A DNA stretch of 64,000 bases from DATFKA01 sp042095835 (GTDB lineage: Bacteria; Bacteroidota; Bacteroidia; Chitinophagales; Saprospiraceae), in assembly GCA_042095835.1 (NCBI GenBank), contig JBELML010000018.1, forward strand, positions 8,156 through 72,155, given 5' to 3'. Shown here one piece after another: positions 19,136 to 27,269 of the stretch (the stretch's first letter is position 1; the number at the start of each line of letters is the position of its first letter). The notes below the pieces were generated by a model. The model did not search any database and was not told the origin of the DNA. It was given only the letters and a program-made list of their open reading frames with translations. Position numbers and translations under genes: made by a program.

Positions 19136-19657
19136 TTACCCTTCCTCCCCTTCGGCGGCAGCCGTCGCCGCATTGATTTTCTCCAGCTCAAGATCAATAA
19201 AGTAGAGACTTTGTCCGCCGGTACCGATGAGCTTGATACGGTCAAGAATCGAACGCATCAAAGCTTCTTCTTCTCTTTGTTCGGTGACGTACCATTGCAG
19301 AAACACATTGGTAGAGTGGTCATTTTCGGCATTAGCCAATTTAACGAGATCATTGATAGATGCCGTTACTTTTTGCTCGTGCGCATAGACCTGCTTAAAT
19401 ACTTCTTGTGGTGATTCGAAGGCCTTGGGTGGCTGTGGAATAGCAGGCACGATCGCATGAGCGTCTACCTCAGAGAGATACCGGAAGATCCGCAACATAT
19501 GCTCCCGCTCTTCTTCAGATTGCCGATGCAAAAAATTGGCACATCCTTCCATACCTTCTTGGTCGCACCAAGAAGCCATAGCCAAATAAAGGAAGGAAGC
19601 ATAACCCTCTAATTCGATCTGTTTATTGAGGGCATCTGTCATAGATTGTGATAGCAT
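19136..19657 (-). CDS. ftnA: Bacterial non-heme ferritin
   Basis: 173 residues, the usual size for FtnA. Ferroxidase ligands are visible: Glu17 (QIELEGYAS), Glu50 and His53 (EEEREHM), a later Glu (AHEQKVT) and Gln/Glu in the fourth helix (VTEQREEE). It oxidises Fe(II) and stores the mineral inside a 24-subunit cytosolic shell. The Glu/Ala-rich tail (AATAAAEGEEG) is an extension. It is monocistronic on the minus strand with a 369-bp intergenic region upstream shared with the divergent TPR gene. Confidence 0.95.
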   Translation of the reverse strand: MLSQSMTDALNKQIELEGYASFLYLAMASWCDQEGMEGCANFLHRQSEEEREHMLRIFRYLSEVDAHAIVPAIPQPPKAFESPQEVFKQVYAHEQKVTASINDLVKLANAENDHSTNVFLQWYVTEQREEEALMRSILDRIKLIGTGGQSLYFIDLELEKINAATAAAEGEEG

Positions 19658-20026
19658 TTGGTCTGTTTTTGTTGATTGTAAAAATCAAAGAACCTTTCAG
19701 AAAGGTAGCACAATATACAAAGCGCTCTTTGATGGGGCGCATTAAATTTAGAAACTAAACCTTTAAGAGGAAAGTTAATCCTCGCCCGCGCCCAGCCCTT
19801 CAGGGCAATCCGCTCGTCAAAACAACAATATATGAGTGAAAAAAATTACCGAGGGATGCATGCCGGAGCAAAGCCAGAATTGTTACTGCCCAATCCTTTC
19901 TTTCATTCCTAGGCGCTGCTAAAACTAAACAGCTTTATTAGTACTAAGCATCAAGCTTTTGAAGAAATATCACCAAGTTTGTATATTTAGAACTTACTAC
20001 CGATCAGCAGCACAAAAAACGAAACA
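19658..20026. other. Gene-free divergent intergenic region
   Basis: 369 bp between ftnA (minus) and the TPR gene (plus). No open frame with coding character was found. It must hold both promoters, and it contains a small GC-rich hairpin (gccct/agggc at about 19795-19806). No Fur-type palindrome like those at 36657 and 40561 was seen here. Confidence 0.5.
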
Positions 20027-21643
20027 TTGAAAAACCACATCTTTTTTTATCCTTTCCTTTTAATAATTGCTTTACTATTCCTTTCGACCAGCGGTCTTGC
20101 CCAACACGGACATGGTGGCAATGCTGGCGAGAATATGCCAAAAGGCTACCACGATCCCATAAAACTCTATAGTAGCGCTCTCGGCGAGCACAGTTGGGAA
20201 ATCACCACTGCCGACACGCTGGCACAAGCCTATTTTAAACAGGGACTTCAGCTAAAATATGCCTTTGGTGTAAATGAAGCGGCCCGATCTTTTCGTCAGG
20301 CTCGGATGATTGATACCCTTTGTGCGCCCTGCTATTGGGGAGAGGCCTGGGCATTGGGTTCTTATCTTAATGGAGCGATGAACAAAGCCAAAGCGCCTTT
20401 AGCTTTGCAGGCTATTCGCAAGGCAGCAGCATTGGCTCCTGATCATGCCTCTTCTGTAGAGCAAGCGCTGATTGAGGCTTTGACTGTGCGTTATATTGAA
20501 GACTATGATCCAGATCAGCGGGCGTTACAAGACACCGCTTATGCCGAGGCTATGGCCAAGGTGTACGAGCAGTTCCCTGATCATGCTGAAGTGGCTACGA
20601 TCTATGCCGAAGCCCTATTCCTGCTTGAACCCCGGCGCGGAACCCGTTCTATGGAGAAACCCGAAGTTTTGAAAATTCATAGCATCCTGGAAAAAGTGCT
20701 AGACGAGGATATCCAGCATCCAGGCGCCTGCCATTTATATATTCACGCTACCGAATCAACCAATAGGCCAGATCTTGGCGAAAGTTGTGCCGCCTTTATT
20801 GGCAACGCCATTCCAGGGGCTAGTCACATCAACCACATGCCCTCTCATACTTATAATGAAGTGGGGCGATGGGGAGAGTCTGTGCGGGCTAATCTCCAGG
20901 CTTGGCATACCGATCAGAAAGCAAAAGTGGATCAGGCGATCGCTATTTATCCTTCTCACAATTTGCATATGCTGTATTATGCCGCATCCTTTGATGGGCA
21001 AGGTGCTATTGCGATCCAGGCGGCAAGAGATTTTGCTCGGATGACGGAGAATACTATGCACCTGGTATTAGCACTCGTTCGGTTTGGTCGCTTCGAGGAA
21101 GTCCTAGAAGTGGAGAACCGACCCTCGGGCGATATCTCCGGAGGAATGTGGGATTTTGCGCGAGGCTATGCCCATCTTCGCCAGGGAGACGTCGATTTTG
21201 CCGAAGTCTACCTCAAGCGGGTAAGCACCATTGCAGATACCTCGGAGGCGAAGTACCGAGGGCATCCGGCAGCGCATATTCTAGGGGTACTCGCAGGTAT
21301 TCTGGAAAGTGAAATCCAAAGAGATGCAGGAAACCTGGATAGCACCATAGCGATCCTCGAGAAGACGGTAGCCTTGGAAGATAGCATGCAATACGACGAA
21401 CCAGAGCCCATGCCTTTTGATGCCCGGCACTGGCTAGGTGCGGCCTTGATAGAGGCCGGACAATACGCCACCGCCGAAGAAGTATACCTGACCGAACTGG
21501 AGGATCATCCACGCAACGGCTGGTCTTATTTTGGATTGCTACAAGCATTAGAGCAGCAGCAGAAGGATACCAGCACCGTTCTACAACAATTTGAAGAAGC
21601 CTGGGCCAGGGCCGACCATTGGATCCGGGCGTCGAGGTTTTGA
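20027..21643 (+). CDS. Secreted tetratricopeptide-repeat protein
   Basis: 538 residues. I accept the TTG start at 20027 because it alone supplies a full signal peptide (KNHIFFYPFLLIIALLFL, cleavage near GLAQ); no in-frame ATG exists before the mature region. After a His/Gly-rich mature N-terminus (QHGHGGNAGE) the protein is helical with TPR-like units, for example AYFKQGLQLKYAFGVNEAAR and the conserved CAPCYWGEAWALGSYLN (CxxCYWGEAW), a feature of a widespread but uncharacterised bacterial TPR family. It is probably periplasmic. The role is unknown; the Cys pair and His-rich start would permit metal or heme binding. Confidence 0.8.
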   Translation: MKNHIFFYPFLLIIALLFLSTSGLAQHGHGGNAGENMPKGYHDPIKLYSSALGEHSWEITTADTLAQAYFKQGLQLKYAFGVNEAARSFRQARMIDTLCAPCYWGEAWALGSYLNGAMNKAKAPLALQAIRKAAALAPDHASSVEQALIEALTVRYIEDYDPDQRALQDTAYAEAMAKVYEQFPDHAEVATIYAEALFLLEPRRGTRSMEKPEVLKIHSILEKVLDEDIQHPGACHLYIHATESTNRPDLGESCAAFIGNAIPGASHINHMPSHTYNEVGRWGESVRANLQAWHTDQKAKVDQAIAIYPSHNLHMLYYAASFDGQGAIAIQAARDFARMTENTMHLVLALVRFGRFEEVLEVENRPSGDISGGMWDFARGYAHLRQGDVDFAEVYLKRVSTIADTSEAKYRGHPAAHILGVLAGILESEIQRDAGNLDSTIAILEKTVALEDSMQYDEPEPMPFDARHWLGAALIEAGQYATAEEVYLTELEDHPRNGWSYFGLLQALEQQQKDTSTVLQQFEEAWARADHWIRASRF

Positions 21644-21706
21644 AAGGTGAAAAACCCATAAATATGCGATAATAAGTAAAAATAATGCCTATTACCCAGC
21701 CTAGTC

Positions 21707-21826
21707 ATGTCACACACCAAACTAGTCTTTGCTGTCCTCTTTTTGTGTTTTACGCATTTTGTAAAAGCAACAGATTATTTCTGGGTAGGAGGAGGAGGCA
21801 ATTGGTCGGAGCTGTCTTCCAATTAA
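21707..21826 (+). pseudogene. 5' stump of a T9SS adhesin-like gene
   Basis: A 39-codon frame encoding a signal peptide (MSHTKLVFAVLFLCFTHFV, then KA) followed by TDYFWVGGGGNWSE and a stop. The ATDYFWVGGGGNWS start is the recurring first mature segment of very large Bacteroidota surface proteins, in which it continues as a beta-helical domain. Here it stops after nine bases of unrelated sequence. It is therefore the remnant of a gene whose remaining thousands of bases have been deleted or displaced; the break coincides with an inverted repeat at 21849-21893. Confidence 0.6.
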
Positions 21827-21848
21827 TTGTGCCACAAACTACATGTTG

Positions 21849-21893
21849 ATAAGTTACGAAATGTGTCAAAAATGAACAGCTTTCGTAACTTAT
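21849..21893. repeat. 13-bp perfect inverted repeat at the break point of the adhesin stump
   Basis: Arms 21849-21861 and 21881-21893 are exact reverse complements, extendable outward with a one-base bulge (gttg / caac). It lies between the truncated adhesin and the stop of the cyclase-TPR gene, so it may serve as a bidirectional terminator or be the end of a lost mobile element. Confidence 0.6.
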
Positions 21894-21919
21894 AACAACT
21901 TATGCTTTCTTACTAAAAT

Positions 21920-24268
21920 CTAATTTTTAAGAGCTGCCAATCCTGGCCTTACTAATTTCTCGTATGGCTCATAGCCTTTTAAAGAAGCGAGATCCCAATC
22001 ATAGATAAAATTTGAGTAATCCATCCTCCTACCTTCTTCCATAGATTGAGCCAGACGCCTGACCGCCTGCTCTTTATCCCCTAAAGCAGCATGAATTCTA
22101 GCTTGCCAGTTGGATACTGTACCTTTATGAAAACGATTGAGCGTTGGTGGGTTAGTCGCCCGGGAAGCCTCCAATTTTTCGATCTGTGCGTAGGCCAAAT
22201 CCCTTTTCCCTTGACGGGCGTAGGTGGCACCCAACAATCCTACTCTCCAGGTTTCCATGTGCCAATTGAGATGCGATAATAGGGTCTTTGGGATAGACGC
22301 TCCGGCTCGGGCCTTCCAATCCGTGTTTTCCAGTCCAATTAGGATTTGTTCTGCTTTATCCCATTCTTTTAATTGATAGTAGGCAAAAGCTTTGGAATCC
22401 CAATTGTACATATGATAATTTGACCAAACGAGGTAATTCCAGCCCGGCTTGGGATCATCGAAAGCATCCAGGTTCTCCCTGACCGCAGCAGCAAAGATAT
22501 TAGTGGAATCCGCAGGGTATATAGCATTAAACATGTGGGCCGATAATAAACTTCGAGCAGGGTCTGATGCTATTACTTCTAAATACTGACGAGCCCCCGG
22601 TAGATCTTGATTGAGCAGGTGGGCTTTGATTACTTCATTATTTGCATAATAATTTCTGGAAAGCCCCGGGTGCTTACTGTATAAATCGATCACTTCCTGC
22701 TGTCTACCCAGACGGTTGAGAGAATAAAAATAAGCGTGGATACTCTGGGTTCTAATCTGATTTCCAAAAACTTCATACTCATCAAAAAACGGCTTAAAAC
22801 GCTCAACGGCTTGAGCGGGTTGATTAAGCATAATATGACCATAACCTACAAAATGAACGATATCCAGATTTTTTGGATCCAATTGCAGGTTTTTTTCCAT
22901 TGCAGCCTGGGCGGCTTCTCGATTTCCACTCACCCGGTTTTCGGTAAAAGTGAAAAAATTCTTTTCAAATTCGGTACATTGATCCCAGTGAGCTTTTAGG
23001 TAAGTGCTCATCGCCTGGTAAAGAGAATCATTTTCATAAGGTGTCGCCGCAAAAGCATGCCGAACTCTAGCCATGATAAAGGTAGAGTCGATATTTAGGA
23101 CCTTAGAAAGACAATCTGGTTCAAAGAGACCACATTTTAAGAATTGCTGATAAGCTTCGTATTTGGGCGGGCTGATGGTGGCTATTTTGTCTACTGCTTT
23201 GAGCGCCCAGTATCCCTTTAACTGTTCGCGTATCTCCGTTATCAATTTTTCCTTTTGATCGATCAATCCCCAAATGGTCGGAAAGTCGTAAATGTTGTCG
23301 CCACTTAGGGTTGACTCTATACGAGAATTGATCTGAAGCGAATCGCCTTTCTGGTAATAGGATCCTGTTACGACGTATGCTGCATCAGTGAGCTCCCATA
23401 GAGAGACTTCTTTGTCGGGATTGCCAGGAAGTATACCTACCCGATCCTTATATTGGCGCATCATTTCCGGAGAAGTCGTTTTGACTTTTAATGCTCTCAG
23501 ACCTTTAGAGATCCAATCCGAAGCCATATGACCAAAAGCATCCAGATCAGGATCATTTGTGAAATTACTGAACACAGCCACGGCCACCTTTTCCTCTCGG
23601 ATATTTTCGGGCAGTAGTTGGCCAGTTTGTTCTTGATTATTGAAATTAAGCCAAATCAAGAGTCCAATTATCGCTGATAGGACAATAGGCAAGATGGTTT
23701 TGATTGGCAAAGAACGGGAAGCAGGCTTTTTTAACTTACCCTTCATTTGGGACCGCTTGGGAACGATCAGTCCAGGGTTCGCTAGTGCAAAAACCTCCAT
23801 AGGTTCTTCGACATTTTTGAATTCGAATCGACCTAGGCTGGTCAACTTATAATCTTCCTTGTTTTTAACCTGATTGCCAATCACTTTTGATATTAGTACG
23901 GCTCCCGGTATCGCCAGCGACTCGACGCGCGAAGCGATGTTGACACCACTGCCAAAAGCATTGCCGTTTTTGAAAAGGACTTCCCCCATATGCATGCCAA
24001 TTCGTACGGGCACTTTAGGTGCTTTTCGAAAGGCTACTTGCATGGCTAGGGCACAATCAATGGCTCTGGAAGAACTATAAAAAGCAAGCAATGCCCCATC
24101 ACCAAAGAATTGCACGATTTGACCTTCGTAGTCCGGAGTTGTAGTCTCAATAACACCTTTAAAACGATGGAGAATATTTAGTGCAGCCTGTTCATCCTGC
24201 TCCATCAAAGCAGTATATCCTGCAATATCGGCAAATAGAATAACGGCTAACTTGTGCTTTTCTGCCAT
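21920..24268 (-). CDS. Class III cyclase domain fused to a transmembrane helix and TPR region
   Basis: About 782 residues from ATG 24268 (a TTG two codons upstream is less likely). The N-terminus is a cyclase domain: metal-binding Asp in LFADIAGYTALM, second Asp in FFGDGALLAFY, then RIGMHMGEVLFKNGNAFGSGVNIASRVE. One transmembrane helix follows (TILPIVLSAIIGLLIWLNF, ~residues 193-211), then a FlgO/TolB-like segment beginning EKVAVAVFSNFTNDPDLDAFGHM, and C-terminal TPR-like helices. The layout is the common adenylate cyclase-TPR architecture in which the TPR part faces the periplasm and probably senses a ligand. Some members have degenerate active sites, but both metal Asp residues are present here. 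Confidence 0.9.
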   Translation of the reverse strand: MAEKHKLAVILFADIAGYTALMEQDEQAALNILHRFKGVIETTTPDYEGQIVQFFGDGALLAFYSSSRAIDCALAMQVAFRKAPKVPVRIGMHMGEVLFKNGNAFGSGVNIASRVESLAIPGAVLISKVIGNQVKNKEDYKLTSLGRFEFKNVEEPMEVFALANPGLIVPKRSQMKGKLKKPASRSLPIKTILPIVLSAIIGLLIWLNFNNQEQTGQLLPENIREEKVAVAVFSNFTNDPDLDAFGHMASDWISKGLRALKVKTTSPEMMRQYKDRVGILPGNPDKEVSLWELTDAAYVVTGSYYQKGDSLQINSRIESTLSGDNIYDFPTIWGLIDQKEKLITEIREQLKGYWALKAVDKIATISPPKYEAYQQFLKCGLFEPDCLSKVLNIDSTFIMARVRHAFAATPYENDSLYQAMSTYLKAHWDQCTEFEKNFFTFTENRVSGNREAAQAAMEKNLQLDPKNLDIVHFVGYGHIMLNQPAQAVERFKPFFDEYEVFGNQIRTQSIHAYFYSLNRLGRQQEVIDLYSKHPGLSRNYYANNEVIKAHLLNQDLPGARQYLEVIASDPARSLLSAHMFNAIYPADSTNIFAAAVRENLDAFDDPKPGWNYLVWSNYHMYNWDSKAFAYYQLKEWDKAEQILIGLENTDWKARAGASIPKTLLSHLNWHMETWRVGLLGATYARQGKRDLAYAQIEKLEASRATNPPTLNRFHKGTVSNWQARIHAALGDKEQAVRRLAQSMEEGRRMDYSNFIYDWDLASLKGYEPYEKLVRPGLAALKN

Positions 24269-24274
24269 AATCAA

Positions 24275-24672
24275 GTTTAAGTTCCTATTGCTGAAGATAT
24301 ATAAATCTTAGTATTATATAGTAGTGTTTATGTAAGTTGTTCAAGGAAATTATCTTAAACTTGGATGCCTTGTTTGAAGATATCTCTTTAGATTATTAGA
24401 GACTCCTAAAAGAATTAAGTACCTGTTCACAATTACCTATAAGCCTTATGATGGTATCTTTTTTCCTCAACTTTTCAATGAAGTTGTCTAAGGTTTTCTT
24501 TTGCAGGCGAGAAAACAGTATTTTGAGGCTAATCGAGGCAAGCTATGCATCGCATAGATGTCCCGGATTTACTCCGGGATTAACGAAGAGTAGCCTTAAA
24601 AGATGTTTTTGATAGACAGCTCTGGATACTCTTCAAAAATAAAAAAGCTCCGGGATGCAAGAAGCATTCGGC
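24275..24672. other. Gene-free region containing a three-way-junction-like folded element
   Basis: About 400 bp without a coding frame, upstream of the divergently oriented cyclase-TPR start and downstream of the Hpt gene. Its notable content is nested inverted repeats between 24521 and 24601, listed separately. A further short GC-rich hairpin candidate follows at about 24648-24675. Confidence 0.5.
24521..24601. repeat. Nested inverted repeats forming a three-way junction; REP-like or structured RNA candidate
   Basis: Outer arms 24521-24531 and 24591-24601 pair over 11 bp with one mismatch. Inside are two closed stems: 24543-24548 with 24552-24557 (6 bp, 3-nt loop) and 24561-24567 with 24573-24579 (7 bp, 5-nt loop). 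A related arrangement (tccggga next to a gct-stem) appears at 31423-31452, suggesting a dispersed intergenic repeat rather than a single regulatory RNA. Confidence 0.45.
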
Positions 24673-25023
24673 TCAGGTACTTAGCTCCTCTACTTTACGC
24701 TTCAATTTCGGGACGGCTTGCTGGTGCAATTGCCAGGCTTTTCCTACTAGTGCCATAAGTTCTTCCTGCTGGGCTTGTGCTTTACCTAATGCTTCGACTT
24801 TCATCAGGATATTTTTCAAGTCCAACAATCCCATAAATTCTGCTTGTGGCTTCAGCGAATGGGCGGTAATGGCCAAGGCGCTATAGTCTTTATCATCGAG
24901 CTGCTGCCGCATCTTTTCCAGAAGATTAGGGGCTTGCTGAAGATACATGCTGATGTAGCGTTTAATCTTGGTTTCCTTGCCCTTTGTGAATCGGTATAAG
25001 AACGATAGATTTAATTCTGCCAT
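24673..25023 (-). CDS. Histidine phosphotransfer (Hpt) domain protein
   Basis: 116 residues, single-domain Hpt. The phosphoacceptor is His55 in the motif AITAHSLKPQAEFMGL, in the middle of a predicted four-helix bundle. It lies 11 bp downstream of a CheY-like receiver gene with the same orientation, so the two are co-transcribed. In a phosphorelay it would pass phosphate between the receiver of the nearby hybrid kinase (27.3-31.4 kb) and the free receiver at 25035. It has no output domain. Confidence 0.88.
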   Translation of the reverse strand: MAELNLSFLYRFTKGKETKIKRYISMYLQQAPNLLEKMRQQLDDKDYSALAITAHSLKPQAEFMGLLDLKNILMKVEALGKAQAQQEELMALVGKAWQLHQQAVPKLKRKVEELST

Positions 25024-25034
25024 ACTACTAGATT

Positions 25035-25463
25035 TTAAAGATTCATTTTTTTAGCCACCATCAGTGCTGCCAGTTTTTGCCATAAGTCCTCCGGCTTAAA
25101 GGGTTTACTGATAAAATCATCCATACCGGCGGCGAAGCAGCGATCCACTTCTTCGGTTGCTACATTGGCCGTCATTGCCATGATGGGTATTTTCGATTTT
25201 CCATTGTCGAGCTTACGAATAGCGCGGGTAGCTTCAATTCCGCTCATGACTGGCATATGCATATCCATCAAAATGATGTCGAAATCCTCTGTTCTGAGCC
25301 GTTCCAGGGCAATGGCACCGTTCTTGGCAATGCTCACGGATACCGCTTCTATAGCGTCTTCCAACTCTTCCTGTGCGATCTGGGCAATGAAGACATTGTC
25401 TTCGACCAATAATACTTGGAGACCCTTAAGTTTTGTGGTATAATCCATCCTATTGTTCATCAT
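25035..25463 (-). CDS. Single-domain response regulator (CheY-like receiver)
   Basis: 142 residues with acidic pocket Glu21/Asp22 (LLVEDN), phosphoacceptor Asp67 (DIILMDMHMPVMSG), Thr/Lys switch residues in MAMTANV and ISKPFKPEDL. It is strikingly similar to the receiver at the end of the hybrid kinase at 31 kb (shared QEELED, VIALE/AIALE, PVM-G, AGMDDFI-KPF), so one is likely a duplicate of the other. It is co-transcribed with the Hpt gene. No output domain, so it probably acts as a relay element or by protein binding. Confidence 0.9.
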   Translation of the reverse strand: MMNNRMDYTTKLKGLQVLLVEDNVFIAQIAQEELEDAIEAVSVSIAKNGAIALERLRTEDFDIILMDMHMPVMSGIEATRAIRKLDNGKSKIPIMAMTANVATEEVDRCFAAGMDDFISKPFKPEDLWQKLAALMVAKKMNL

Positions 25464-25578
25464 TTAATAATTGGTTAGAATTAGATGATTATTTTTTTCA
25501 AGTTAGAAGAAATAGCTTAGGATGACAATTACACTTATCCAGAGGTCATCTCATTGATCAAGCGGTCTTAGATACTCC

Positions 25579-26238
25579 TCAGCTCGGGTTATTGTCTAAT
25601 CTCACAATCCCTTCGTGCTGAATGTCATCGGCCCACCAGACGCGGAGGGCATCGAAAAAGAGCGCCCGTAGGATCGAACGCTTGGCTACGACGATTTCCG
25701 CCCACTCGCTTAGATTCTCCGTGTAGGAGAGCTGTTGACCGGTCGTAGTGCGCAAGCCATTGGGCAATTGTACACGCGCCTTGAAGTAACCATCAGCTTC
25801 TGGTACTGAATAAATGGATAACAATTTTCCACGGATGCTCCCATACTCCATATATGGGAAACTTTCCAGCTTGATAATGACCTCTTGACCTTCTTTGATT
25901 TTTCCAAACTGCTGCTGAGCAAGCTGAAGCTCAAATTCTGGTTCTGAATGGGGTTCATGGATACTCAATAAGGCCTGATTCTGACCTATATACTGCCCCG
26001 GAAAAAAGGGATGGGAAAAATGAGCAATCCCCTGCGCCGGTGCTCTTAAAATGTATTGCTCCTTCCATTGGAGTAAAGCACTTTCCAGCTTCGCTTTTGC
26101 TTCTTGGTATTGCTGACTCAAACGAAGCGGCAGCTCTTTTAAGGCCAATATTCTGGTTTGGATATCCAAACCTTCTCTGTGGTAGAGGGCGGATTCCTTA
26201 TCCTTCCAGACTATTTCTGCGAACGATTGATGAACCAC
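25579..26238 (-). pseudogene. HlyD-family membrane fusion protein, 5'-truncated remnant
   Basis: The 219-codon frame holds only the C-terminal half of a bacteriocin-type HlyD/membrane fusion protein: coiled-coil end (LPLRLSQQYQEAKAKLESALLQWKEQ), lipoyl-like hairpin (ILRAPAQGIAHFSHPFFPGQYI) and beta-barrel region (EGQEVIIKLESFPYMEYGSIRGKLLSIY). The N-terminal membrane helix and first half are absent, and the frame begins inside the 3' end of the upstream LytTR gene (28-bp overlap). A deletion fused the two. No ABC transporter partner is present in the window, so the exporter is presumably dead. Confidence 0.7.
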
Positions 26239-26969
26239 TCCTTAGCTCCTTTCTTCCGTCTTCTGGAAATAGGGATGAGGGCCTGCTTATCCTTTAGCAG
26301 AAAACCATCTCCCTGAATACAGTCGATATGAAGGAGATTGACTAGATAGGATTTGTGACAACGAAAAAAGTCTTTATCGCTGAGGATCTCCTCAAAATAC
26401 GCGAGGTTCTTGGCGCTGAGTTTTTTGCTTTTATCGGAGAGGCGAAAGATGCTGTAGTTGCGTTCTCCTGCTATACTTACTATCTGGCTCAGTCGAAGTC
26501 GAATCTCGCCATCCTGAAGTTGAAGCGGTAGGATTTGATCTGCTGCGGTTGCTTGTTTCAGATTAAAAAGGGCTAGTTCTACACGCTTTGAGTTGGCATT
26601 TTGAGCATGGCTGGCCTGGTAGCGTTTGATGGCTTGTTTTAGCTCTCTGGGGTCAATTGGCTTTACCAGATAGTCCAGTGCATTAAAACGGATGGCTTTG
26701 ATAGCATACTGACTAAAGGCGGTGGTAAAGATGATTTGGAAGGAAATTTCTTTGAGCATACCCAATATCTCAAAGCCATTTAAATCGGGCATTTCTATAT
26801 CTAGGAAGACGAGATCAGGACGCGCTTGTTCGATGATTTTCAAGCCTTCAAAGCCATTATTAGCGATGCCCACGACTTGAATAAGAGAGGGGTGGTTTTC
26901 GGCCAGTAAGTCCTTTAATACTTCCGACATAAAATAATCATCGTCAATAATAACTGCTTTAACTTTCAT
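26211..26969 (-). CDS. LytTR-family DNA-binding response regulator
   Basis: 252 residues: receiver domain with Asp9-Asp11 acidic cluster and phosphoacceptor Asp57 (DLVFLDIEMPDLNG), then a LytTR DNA-binding domain from about residue 140 (IVSIAGERNYSIFRLSDK, FFRCHKSYLVNL, ISRRRKKG). It is a cytosolic transcription factor that binds direct repeats upstream of target promoters. It is divergent from the giant hybrid kinase gene at 27270, which may be its partner. The start of the HlyD remnant lies inside its 3' end. Confidence 0.93.
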   Translation of the reverse strand: MKVKAVIIDDDYFMSEVLKDLLAENHPSLIQVVGIANNGFEGLKIIEQARPDLVFLDIEMPDLNGFEILGMLKEISFQIIFTTAFSQYAIKAIRFNALDYLVKPIDPRELKQAIKRYQASHAQNANSKRVELALFNLKQATAADQILPLQLQDGEIRLRLSQIVSIAGERNYSIFRLSDKSKKLSAKNLAYFEEILSDKDFFRCHKSYLVNLLHIDCIQGDGFLLKDKQALIPISRRRKKGAKEWFINRSQK

Positions 26970-27193
26970 GGCTTTAGATGTTTAGCTATTAAATTCTACT
27001 CGTGTTTTTTAAGGGACCAATGATTTCATGGTAGTGACTTTGCCTCGTCAACAAGCTATTATTGACCATTCGATCAACTAAATAGCCGTTGGATAAGCCA
27101 AAATGGGTTTTTTCAATTCTTGCCCTAATTTAGGATCATAATTTTGAAAAAACCAAAAATCCTATGGTTCTAAAAAAAAACTTTGGCGGAATG

Positions 27194-27226
27194 AGACTTC
27201 AAAAGTTACCAAAACTTTTGAAGTCT
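27194..27226. repeat. 14-bp perfect inverted repeat in the divergent LytTR/sensor-kinase intergenic region
   Basis: Arms 27194-27207 and 27213-27226 are exact reverse complements with a five-base spacer. It lies 43 bp upstream of the sensor-kinase start. It could be an operator for the divergent regulator or a transcription attenuator; LytTR sites are usually direct repeats, so a different protein or an RNA hairpin is as likely. Confidence 0.6.
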
Positions 27227-27269
27227 TACACCATCCCGTAAAAGTCTTAGAAAAAAGTAATAAAAAACC

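Noticed and set aside
19070..19414. 114-codon + strand frame over the ferritin gene
   Set aside because: Antisense to the 3' half of ferritin, which has clear ferroxidase residues.
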